DNA of 12,019 bases from an uncultured Flavobacteriales bacterium (GTDB taxonomy: Bacteria; Bacteroidota; Bacteroidia; Flavobacteriales; Crocinitomicaceae). The stretch lies in contig CAMLET010000040.1 of NCBI GenBank assembly GCA_946479125.1, positions 1 to 12,019 of the forward strand, written 5' to 3'. Both the position numbers and the translations under genes were made by a program. This document shows, one piece after another, positions 6,741 through 12,019 of this stretch (positions are counted from its first letter, which is position 1; each line of letters begins with the position of its first letter). Below the pieces are notes generated by a model. The model worked only from the letters and a program-made list of their open reading frames with translations, did not search any database and had not been told where the DNA came from.

Positions 6741-6778
6741 GAAAAGGAATCTCGAAAGGGATTCCTTTTTTTATTTTT
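6741..6778 (+). terminator. Intrinsic terminator of ahcY
   Basis: AAAAGGAATC (6742-6751) pairs with GATTCCTTTT (6760-6769), the stem continuing inward through one T-G and one C-G pair to a GAAA loop (6754-6757). A run of T follows, broken by one A. Strong, and of the same design as the terminators at 2681-2750. Confidence 0.93.
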
Positions 6779-6779
6779 G
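6772..6779 (+). promoter_or_regulatory. Probable -7 box for the secreted protein gene, embedded in the ahcY terminator tail
   Basis: TATTTTTG fits TAnnTTTG and lies 22 bases before the ATG at 6802, a spacing similar to that of the other genes here. It overlaps the T-run of the ahcY terminator. No clear -33 TTTG is seen at the usual distance; that position falls in the hairpin. Confidence 0.45.
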
Positions 6780-6801
6780 TAGTACCGTCAATTAGATCCA
6801 A

Positions 6802-7728
6802 ATGAAATTTAAGCACTTAATTCTATCCGTAACTTTCTTATGTTGCAACCTTTCTAATGCCCAGTTTTCATTTTATACTGGTCCGTCTCATCGAACAATT
6901 GAGCGTCTTCTTTTTGTTTATCGGGACAGTGATGCTGAAACGATGGAGAACCTGCAAACGGTTCTATTTAATGCTTGGCAATATGAACAAATAACGCTGA
7001 TTGCATTTGACGAATACAAAAGATTACCAAAAGAATCAGGAGATTTGGTTTTTTCCGTAAGAACCAGATACCACACGGAAGCATTTGAATCAATGACCTA
7101 TGAAAATGTCACAAGCGTAGCACGTTTTCTGGATTTTTATCTCGAAGGATATTTCTTCCGTAACGCTTCTGATTCGGTTTGTGTAGCAAGTACTAATTTG
7201 TTTGTTGATGACGACATTAGAATTGCGTTTGCTAAGAAAGACCTTTCTGTTGATCATTCACTTGATGAAGCCTATAATGCTACAGGAAAGATTTTCAACT
7301 GGAATTATGCATTTTTAGGAACTTTTGTTAGAGCTTATTCAGATTATATAGACCCTTTAAAATCAACTGTAAAATCAACAGCACCCAATCTGAAGGTTTT
7401 AAAAAATGAGAAGCTTTATATTTCTGATAACATTAATCTGAAAGTGAGTAAAACAGGAAGCGTCAAATCAGTAAATAATTCTGAACGAGTAAAGTCTACT
7501 TATGGCGAAAATTGTGAAGTCGTTTCAAACGAGAAGTTGAATGAACTAATGCTTAAAAATGAGGGTGGTTTCGTTTTATTCTATTTGAGAGGAAAAGACA
7601 CCCGAAGAATTATAGTTGTGGATTTAAAAATAGGAACAATCCTTTATAATTTTGAAGGGCCAAGGCACAAATATGATTTTGAGATAGATGATATCAAGCT
7701 TCTGAAAAAAGCTGTAGAGGCAAGTTAA
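6802..7728 (+). CDS. Secreted or periplasmic protein of unknown function
   Basis: I do not recognise this 308-residue protein. The N-terminus is a classical signal peptide: basic MKFKH, a hydrophobic core, and a cleavage site after SNA (residue 20) leaving Gln21, common in this phylum. The paired Cys at 14-15 lie inside the signal core and do not form a convincing lipobox. The mature part looks like a mixed alpha/beta protein rich in aromatic and charged residues, with no repeats, no further membrane segment and no catalytic motif I can name. About residues 190-235 are Lys/Ser/Asn-rich and may be a linker before a C-terminal beta-rich part (GGFVLFYLRG, RRIIVVDLKIGTILYNF). It lies alone between the ahcY terminator and a convergent gene 16 bases away. 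The start is supported by the signal peptide and the promoter box. Confidence 0.8.
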   Translation: MKFKHLILSVTFLCCNLSNAQFSFYTGPSHRTIERLLFVYRDSDAETMENLQTVLFNAWQYEQITLIAFDEYKRLPKESGDLVFSVRTRYHTEAFESMTYENVTSVARFLDFYLEGYFFRNASDSVCVASTNLFVDDDIRIAFAKKDLSVDHSLDEAYNATGKIFNWNYAFLGTFVRAYSDYIDPLKSTVKSTAPNLKVLKNEKLYISDNINLKVSKTGSVKSVNNSERVKSTYGENCEVVSNEKLNELMLKNEGGFVLFYLRGKDTRRIIVVDLKIGTILYNFEGPRHKYDFEIDDIKLLKKAVEAS

Positions 7729-7744
7729 CGGTTGTACGGAATAA

Positions 7745-8173
7745 CTAATTCGAAATCCTCAGAATATTTCCGCCATTCCACTCCACTAAATAGCCGCGCA
7801 ATCCCCAATCTGAATTTGCGATTGGAGAACCGTCGTACATGGAGAATTGTGCGTCAGAGCAAGGGTCGTCTAATTGTAGAAAGTTGTCTGGATTTGTTGT
7901 TAATCCACTTTCGCAGACACCTTTCGGATCTTCCGGGCTCATGCGTTCCCAGGCAACAAACTGATCATATGATCTTCTGTAAACCACAATTCCTTTTATT
8001 CCGCCATTCACGTAGCACCAACCTCCAACGCCGTTAAGGTCGGAATAGGAAGGAAGTGTCATGTCGATCTGGAAGTCGAACGCAACACTTGGCACCGGAT
8101 GCTCGCGGTGTTTTTTACACGCTCCCAAAAGTAGAACGATGAATAAAAAAAAGTGTAACTTCACAAAACGCAT
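7745..8173 (-). CDS. Lipoprotein resembling the Bacteroidota Rieske-fold family, without cluster ligands
   Basis: A 142-residue protein with a clear lipoprotein signal: basic start, hydrophobic stretch, LLGAC with Cys19 as lipid anchor, then KKHRE. The rest (VGGWCYVNGGIKGIVVYR, YDQFVAWER, then PCSDAQFSMYDGSPI and GYLVEWNGGNILRISN) follows the layout I associate with small Rieske-like lipoproteins of this phylum: a GG-KGI-VYR strand, a ligand loop after an F-A-x-[DE]-R stretch, a second loop before an F-x-x-x-D-G-S-P strand, and a closing L-x-I-x-N. The positions expected to hold Cys/His ligands read S79-P-E81 and D103-P-C-S106, so it probably binds no Fe-S cluster. The assignment rests on remembered family layout and is moderate. 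It is divergent from the Lys-rich protein gene, with only 18 bases between the start codons. Confidence 0.72.
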   Translation of the reverse strand: MRFVKLHFFLFIVLLLGACKKHREHPVPSVAFDFQIDMTLPSYSDLNGVGGWCYVNGGIKGIVVYRRSYDQFVAWERMSPEDPKGVCESGLTTNPDNFLQLDDPCSDAQFSMYDGSPIANSDWGLRGYLVEWNGGNILRISN

Positions 8174-8183
8174 GGCGTTGATT

Positions 8184-8190
8184 TAATTTG
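8184..8190 (+). promoter_or_regulatory. Possible -7 box immediately before the Lys-rich protein gene
   Basis: TAATTTG resembles the Bacteroidota -7 box minus one spacer base and ends 1 base before the ATG at 8192, so the transcript would be leaderless or nearly so. The upstream element would lie inside the divergent lipoprotein gene. Weak. Confidence 0.25.
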
Positions 8191-8191
8191 C

Positions 8192-8497
8192 ATGAAGATA
8201 AGAACGTTTTTTCAGTTGTTTCTATTGTTGTTGGCATTAAATTTTGCTCCTACTTCTGCTTCTGCACAGGAAGGATCTGTTGCAAAAGCTGAAAAAGAGA
8301 TTGCAAAGAAGCGGAAGAAGCAGGCTAAAGCCACCAAAAAGGCTCAAAAAAAGGCGAAAAAGGCATTCTGGAAATTGCAAACGAAAGAGGCTAAAAAACG
8401 TATCAAGAAAAGCAATAAGAAGGCTAAGAAAGCTGCAAGAAGAGCTAAGAAAGCTGGTGAATACAAATGGGAAGACCAGGAGCATTCGCACGAATAG
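8192..8497 (+). CDS. Small secreted Lys/Ala-rich polycationic protein
   Basis: A 101-residue protein. Residues 1-25 form a signal peptide (MKIR, a Leu-rich core, cleavage after SASA leaving Gln26). The 76-residue mature part has 26 Lys, 4 Arg and 14 Ala, much of it in KKAKKA-like blocks, giving a long positively charged, probably helical rod. It ends in an acidic and His-containing tail (WEDQEHSHE). I cannot name a family. The charge suggests binding to an anionic partner such as lipopolysaccharide, peptidoglycan-linked polymer or extracellular DNA, but this is inference from composition alone. The signal peptide argues that this frame is real despite low complexity; two overlapping frames of similar length have no such signal. 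It is divergent from the lipoprotein gene and convergent with hemH. Confidence 0.75.
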   Translation: MKIRTFFQLFLLLLALNFAPTSASAQEGSVAKAEKEIAKKRKKQAKATKKAQKKAKKAFWKLQTKEAKKRIKKSNKKAKKAARRAKKAGEYKWEDQEHSHE

Positions 8498-8516
8498 AAT
8501 AGATAGAATTCTGAAT

Positions 8517-8592
8517 CTGGATTTTGAGAACATAGACTTTCTTAATTATTTAGCAATTCTGAATGTCTAGTTTCCAGTTTCTCGAAATCCAG
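8517..8592. terminator. Long inverted repeat between convergent genes, candidate bidirectional terminator
   Basis: CTGGATTTTGAGAA (8517-8530) and TTCTCGAAATCCAG (8579-8592) pair over 14 positions, one of them G-T, around a 48-base interior. TAGAC/GTCTA (8533-8537, 8565-8569) can extend the structure. AATTCTGAAT occurs at 8507-8516 and again at 8555-8564. It fills the 107-base gap between the Lys-rich protein gene and hemH. No T-run follows either arm, so termination is only a suggestion. Confidence 0.45.
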
Positions 8593-8604
8593 TCTCAGTA
8601 GACT

Positions 8605-9630
8605 CTACAACCTCGTTCTCACCAAATCTTCCAAACAATCAATAAATCTTGGGTGATCATTTGAACTTGGCACCAATTGTACTTTTTCACCACCGTTCGC
8701 TTCAAAGATTTCCTGATATTCCTCTCCAATCTCAATTAAGGTTTCCAAACAATCGGCTACGAAAGCGGGTGAAAATGCAAGAACACGTTTATTTCCTTCT
8801 TTTCCCCATTGCTCAATTACTTTATCCGAAAACGGTTGAATCCATTTTTCATCCAATCGTGATTGAAAGCTAACAATCAGTTTGTCTTCCGGAATTCCCA
8901 ATTTAGAAGCAATTGCGCGCGTTGTAGCATAGCTTGTAGCTTTGTAGCAATATTTATTGTCGTCAGAAATTTCTTTATCACAATCGTGTCCATCACAAAG
9001 CCCATCGTTGTAAACTTTGTCGATCTGACGAATAGGTAAACCGTGATAAGAGAACATCACTTTGTCATATGATTCTATATCAAATTCCTTAGCTCTTTCT
9101 ACGATAGAGTCAATATATCCTTCGTGATCATAGAACTGAGATACAATTTTAATCTCAGGAATTACCCACCATTTTTTGATGATTTCCATTGCTCTATCAA
9201 CAGCCGAACCTGTTGAGGCACTTGCATACTGAGGGAATAACGGAATGATAATGATTTGGTCGTAATTGGCTTTGTGCATGCGCTCTAAAACCGAATCCAT
9301 AGAAGGATTTTGGTAACGCATTGCCATTTCTACAGTCACGTTTTCTGATCCAAAACGCTCTTGTACCAAACGTTTTACAGATTCTGTATGCGTAAGTAGT
9401 GGAGATTTTCCATTCCCCAAATCCCAGAGTTCTTTGTAGATTTTTGCTGATTTCGGTGTTCTGAACGGAACGATTATTCCACGTACTAACATTAATCGAG
9501 AGAAGTACGGAATATCAATAACACGTTCATCCATCAAAAACTGTTTCAAATACTTTCTTACATCGCTCGTGCTTGGACTATCTGGTGTACCAAGTTGAAT
9601 CAGTAGAACTCCTGTTTTCTTTGTTGTCAT
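8605..9630 (-). CDS. hemH: Ferrochelatase
   Basis: Final enzyme of heme synthesis, inserting ferrous iron into the porphyrin ring (protoporphyrin IX in the classical route; coproporphyrin III cannot be excluded from sequence). It is full length at 341 residues. Family features are GVLLIQLGTPDSP at the N-terminus, YGNGKSP-like DLGNGKSPLL, LFPQYASASTGSA (131-143), the catalytic His196 in FSYHGLP, SFQSRLDEKWIQP (254-266), and Glu296 in FVADCLETL. Cys212, Cys217 and Cys228 lie in the loop after the active-site His, where some ferrochelatases carry metal- or cluster-binding cysteines, but I cannot say that a cluster forms. No transmembrane tail is present; peripheral membrane association is usual. 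The gene lies downstream of lpdA on the same strand but behind that gene's terminator. Confidence 0.97.
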   Translation of the reverse strand: MTTKKTGVLLIQLGTPDSPSTSDVRKYLKQFLMDERVIDIPYFSRLMLVRGIIVPFRTPKSAKIYKELWDLGNGKSPLLTHTESVKRLVQERFGSENVTVEMAMRYQNPSMDSVLERMHKANYDQIIIIPLFPQYASASTGSAVDRAMEIIKKWWVIPEIKIVSQFYDHEGYIDSIVERAKEFDIESYDKVMFSYHGLPIRQIDKVYNDGLCDGHDCDKEISDDNKYCYKATSYATTRAIASKLGIPEDKLIVSFQSRLDEKWIQPFSDKVIEQWGKEGNKRVLAFSPAFVADCLETLIEIGEEYQEIFEANGGEKVQLVPSSNDHPRFIDCLEDLVRTRL

Positions 9631-9673
9631 TGAATTGTAATTTCTGTCAAAATTGATTGTAGTTAATACGTAT

Positions 9674-9700
9674 AAAAAAGGCCCTGAGATTTCAGAGCCT
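9674..9700 (-). terminator. Intrinsic terminator of lpdA
   Basis: Read on the minus strand, AGGCTCTGA (9700-9692) pairs with TCAGGGCCT (9687-9679) through one T-G pair around a 4-base loop, followed by a run of T (9679-9674 on this strand). It begins 10 bases past the lpdA stop and separates lpdA from hemH. Confidence 0.88.
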
Positions 9701-9709
9701 AAAATAATA

Positions 9710-11113
9710 TTACGTGTGAAGTGCTCGATTGTCTGTAGCGGCCAGTGCGGCTTCTTTTATTGCTTCAGAGAATGTTGGATGACCGTGACAAATTCTTGAA
9801 ATGTCTTCTGCAGATGCACGGTATTCCATTGCTGTTACAGCTTCCATAATTAGATCGGCAGCACGAGCAGCGATCATGTGAACACCTAATACTTCATCCG
9901 TTTTTGCATCAGCAAGAATCTTAACGAACCCTGATAAATCCATAGAAGCACGAGCCCTTCCTAATGCTTTCATCGGGAAAGAACCACTTTTGTATTCAAC
10001 TCCTGCAGCTTTCAATTCTTCTTCTGTTTTACCAACTGACGCAATTTCTGGCCAAGTGTAAACTACACCAGGAATCAGGTTGTAATTGATATGAGGTTTT
10101 TGTCCAGCCAATTGCTCTGCAACTGCAACACCTTCTTCTTCTGCTTTGTGTGCTAACATTGCTCCACGAACAACGTCACCAATTGCATAGATATTTGGAA
10201 CAGCAGTTTGTAAATGATCATTTACATCAACTTGTCCGCGATTATTAGCTGTCAAACCTGCATTTTCCAATGCTAATCCATCTGTATAAGCTTTACGACC
10301 AACCGCAACTAATGCATAGTCAGCTTCAAGAGTTACTTCTTCGTTTTTCTTGTTCAAAGCAGTCAGTTTTACACCTTTTCCGGTGTTTTCTACTTTTTGA
10401 ACTTTGTGCTCTAAATGGAATTTGAAACCTTCTTTCTTTAAGATCTTTGTCAATTCTTTTCCAAGCGACAAATCCATTGTAGGAAGGATGTTTGGAGCAA
10501 ATTCTACTACTTCAACTTCAGTTCCTAAGCGAGCATAAACAGATCCTAATTCCAGTCCAATAACTCCACCACCGATAACAATCATTTTCTTTGGAATTTC
10601 TTTCATTTTCAACGCTTCGGTAGAAGTGATGATGCGGTCTTTATCCGGCTCCATTCCAGGAAAGAAATTTGGTTTCGACCCTGTCGCGATGATGGTGTTT
10701 TTAGCAGAGATGGTTGTGCTGTTTCCTTCACCATCTTTGATTGCAATGTTCGTTTTGTCTACAAATGAACCTACACCTTGATAAACAGTGATCTTATTCT
10801 TGTCCATCAGGAACTTAATCCCATTACACGTTTGTGTAACTACATCTTCTTTACGCGCAATCATGGTTGCCAAGTCAGCCTCCAGATTTTCAACTTTGAT
10901 CCCGTGAGCGGCAAAGTTGTGTTTCGCGTTAAAGAAATGTTCAGATGAATCAAGAAGTGCTTTTGAAGGGATACATCCAACATTCAGACAAGTACCTCCC
11001 AAAGTTGGATATTTTTCAATCAAAGCGGTTTTTAATCCTAGCTGTGCACAACGAATTGCGGCAACATATCCACCAGGTCCAGATCCAATAACTGCTACAT
11101 CAAACGAGCTCAT
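9710..11113 (-). CDS. lpdA: Dihydrolipoyl dehydrogenase (E3)
   Basis: FAD-dependent flavoenzyme that reoxidises lipoyl groups of the 2-oxoacid dehydrogenase complexes and the glycine cleavage system, passing electrons to NAD+. It has 467 residues, normal for the family. In order: FAD-binding GSGPGG (10-15), the redox-active disulfide GGTCLNVGC (Cys42 and Cys47), the NAD-binding VIGGGVIGLELG (179-190), the second FAD contact YAIGDV (309-314), and the C-terminal dimer interface with the catalytic dyad His445 and Glu450 in HGHPTFSE. All catalytic residues are present. No E1 or E2 gene is adjacent, so the enzyme probably serves several complexes in common. Confidence 0.97.
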   Translation of the reverse strand: MSSFDVAVIGSGPGGYVAAIRCAQLGLKTALIEKYPTLGGTCLNVGCIPSKALLDSSEHFFNAKHNFAAHGIKVENLEADLATMIARKEDVVTQTCNGIKFLMDKNKITVYQGVGSFVDKTNIAIKDGEGNSTTISAKNTIIATGSKPNFFPGMEPDKDRIITSTEALKMKEIPKKMIVIGGGVIGLELGSVYARLGTEVEVVEFAPNILPTMDLSLGKELTKILKKEGFKFHLEHKVQKVENTGKGVKLTALNKKNEEVTLEADYALVAVGRKAYTDGLALENAGLTANNRGQVDVNDHLQTAVPNIYAIGDVVRGAMLAHKAEEEGVAVAEQLAGQKPHINYNLIPGVVYTWPEIASVGKTEEELKAAGVEYKSGSFPMKALGRARASMDLSGFVKILADAKTDEVLGVHMIAARAADLIMEAVTAMEYRASAEDISRICHGHPTFSEAIKEAALAATDNRALHT

Positions 11114-11135
11114 AATGTGTTTTTCAAATTCGTGA

Positions 11136-11143
11136 TAAAGTTA
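11136..11143 (-). promoter_or_regulatory. Possible -7 box of lpdA
   Basis: On the minus strand this reads TAACTTTA, one base from TAnnTTTG, 22 bases before the ATG. A TTTG (11172-11169) is 25 bases further upstream, slightly too far. The rest of the 11114-11308 gap is AT-rich, with no gene, no strong terminator for the upstream regulator and only short palindromes such as AATTC/GAATT at 11217-11231. Confidence 0.4.
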
Positions 11144-11308
11144 GCTAATAAACACGAGTTCGAGATATCAAAATGCGGTTGATTTCAATAAAATAATTGA
11201 TTAAAATGAAAGTGTGAATTCGTAAGGAATTGTGAGACAAAATAGTTTCATTACGAAAAATGGAGTCTTTCGAGCGAATAGTGGGATCTTTAAAATTTGG
11301 ATACTTTT

Positions 11309-11923
11309 TTAAGCGATGTATCCGGCTTTCGCTGCGCTTCTTACCATTCCTGCCAGGTTGCGTACACCCATTTTTCGAAAGATATTCTTTCTATGGTTTT
11401 CAACCGTGGAAATAGAAATGTTTAATAAGTTGCTGATTTCTGAAGTTGTTTTTTCGTTGGCAATTAAGTCAACAATTTCAACTTCTCGAATTGACAAGTC
11501 ATTCATTCCAAAGTCAGTGTAACGGGAAAATCTGAATCCGTAAGGCACAGGTTCTTTGGCTGTTTGACATGATGTACGCATGATGACTTCTGGCAATTTG
11601 TCGAAATCGTACTGAACCGTTACAATTGCTTGAATTGGTTCTGTCATTAAGCGTTCGATGAGTAATGATTCTTTATCGACACCATAGATAAGAATAGGAA
11701 TACTCTTATTTATGCTGCGAATAGAACGGATCCACTTAAATAAATGTGGCAGAAACTGTGGTATCCCAAGCACTATAACATCCGCTAAGAGCACGTCTTT
11801 TGGAATGTCAAGCGATTCAAAGGCCCGGACACACTCCACATCAAAGTGGACATCAGAACTCTTCAAGGTGCAATAAATCCCCTGAAGAATCGCTGGGTGT
11901 TGATCAATTACGAGCGTTTTCAT
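11309..11923 (-). CDS. LuxR/NarL-type response regulator with a degenerate receiver domain
   Basis: A 204-residue two-domain protein. Residues 1-120 follow the receiver fold (MKTLVIDQHPAILQGI, a strand ending ADVIVLG, SIPILIYG), but the key residues are replaced: the phosphorylated Asp is Gly53, the switch Ser/Thr is Gly81 and the conserved Lys is Val103; only one acidic residue (D7) remains in the metal pocket. Residues 143-204 are an intact LuxR-type helix-turn-helix (LSIREVEIVDLIAN, TTSEISNLLNISISTVENHRKNIFRKMGV). It should bind DNA, but control by classical phosphorylation is unlikely. The ATG at 11923 is chosen because the receiver begins there; a longer in-frame start at 12007 adds 28 residues outside the fold. 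No partner kinase is visible in the window. Confidence 0.9.
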   Translation of the reverse strand: MKTLVIDQHPAILQGIYCTLKSSDVHFDVECVRAFESLDIPKDVLLADVIVLGIPQFLPHLFKWIRSIRSINKSIPILIYGVDKESLLIERLMTEPIQAIVTVQYDFDKLPEVIMRTSCQTAKEPVPYGFRFSRYTDFGMNDLSIREVEIVDLIANEKTTSEISNLLNISISTVENHRKNIFRKMGVRNLAGMVRSAAKAGYIA

Positions 11924-11936
11924 GTTTGTAGTTTGG

Positions 11937-11995
11937 CAAAATGTACTTTTATTTAACAAATCTGGTAAAACGATTTTGTTAATCAAAATAAAAGT
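11937..11995 (-). promoter_or_regulatory. Possible promoter and imperfect inverted repeat upstream of the LuxR-type gene
   Basis: On the minus strand TACATTTTG (11945-11937) resembles the -7 box with one extra spacer base, 13 bases before the ATG. Just upstream, ACTTTTATT with TAACAAA (11945-11960) and TTTGTTA with AATAAAAGT (11976-11995) form an imperfect inverted repeat with an unpaired insert in the second arm. This could be an operator, possibly autoregulatory. The last bases to 12019 show no gene. Confidence 0.35.
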
Positions 11996-12019
11996 GGTGA
12001 ACTGCAATTTTTTGGTGTG

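Noticed and set aside
7732..8037. 101-residue plus-strand open frame antisense to the lipoprotein gene
   Set aside because: The opposite strand encodes a protein with a clear lipoprotein signal; the antisense translation has no recognisable features.
8237..8570. Alternative frames of about 100 residues over the Lys-rich gene, on both strands
   Set aside because: They arise from the low-complexity AAG/AAA-rich sequence; only the frame starting at 8192 has a signal peptide at its start.
10917..11135. Plus-strand 72-residue open frame opposite the start of lpdA
   Set aside because: It is antisense to the conserved FAD-binding and disulfide region of lpdA and has no features of its own.
11924..12007. 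Longer N-terminus for the LuxR-type regulator
   Set aside because: The receiver fold begins exactly at the ATG at 11923; the extension covers promoter-like sequence and an inverted repeat.
1..12019. Mobile element, CRISPR array, prophage or large defence system
   Set aside because: No transposase, integrase, repeat-spacer array, phage or nuclease gene is present; nearly all genes are housekeeping or small exported proteins.

Overview
The window looks like ordinary chromosome from a member of the Bacteroidota, probably Flavobacteriales and possibly near Fluviicola/Crocinitomicaceae (a guess from protein flavour, not a search). The signs are an ftsA-ftsZ-yqeY order, an FtsZ with a long linker and a tail ending in NSFLHDNVD, moderately AT-rich DNA, A-rich leaders without clear Shine-Dalgarno sites, and repeated promoter boxes of the Bacteroidota type (TAnnTTTG). 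I see no mobile element, CRISPR array, tRNA or rRNA. No stretch of 300 bases lacks a gene; the longest gap is 195 bases (11114-11308).

Layout. 1-2101: the end of the division cluster, with a 3' fragment of ftsA followed by complete ftsZ and a strong hairpin terminator. 2219-2668: a GatB/YqeY-domain protein with its own promoter and two tandem terminators. 2842-3783: a lipoprotein phosphodiesterase of the alkaline phosphatase superfamily. 3798-5252: a TetR-family regulator divergent from a SAM-dependent methyltransferase, with an elaborate palindromic operator in the 72-base gap. 5405-6718: ahcY (adenosylhomocysteinase) with its own promoter and terminator. 6802-7728: a secreted protein of unknown function. 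7745-8497: a divergent pair, a lipoprotein resembling a Rieske fold without cluster ligands and a small secreted Lys/Ala-rich polycationic protein. 8605-11113, minus strand: hemH (ferrochelatase) and lpdA (dihydrolipoyl dehydrogenase), separated by an lpdA terminator. 11309-11923, minus strand: a LuxR-type regulator whose receiver domain has lost its phosphorylation residues.

How the genes relate. Most are separate housekeeping units, each with its own promoter or terminator. FtsA and FtsZ act together in the division ring. The methyltransferase would make S-adenosylhomocysteine, which AhcY, encoded just downstream, removes; this is a metabolic link, not a demonstrated operon. The TetR/methyltransferase pair is the most convincing small regulatory system. 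The least explained items are its operator, the pseudo-receiver regulator, the ligand-less Rieske-like lipoprotein and the polycationic secreted protein. I found no large undescribed system.
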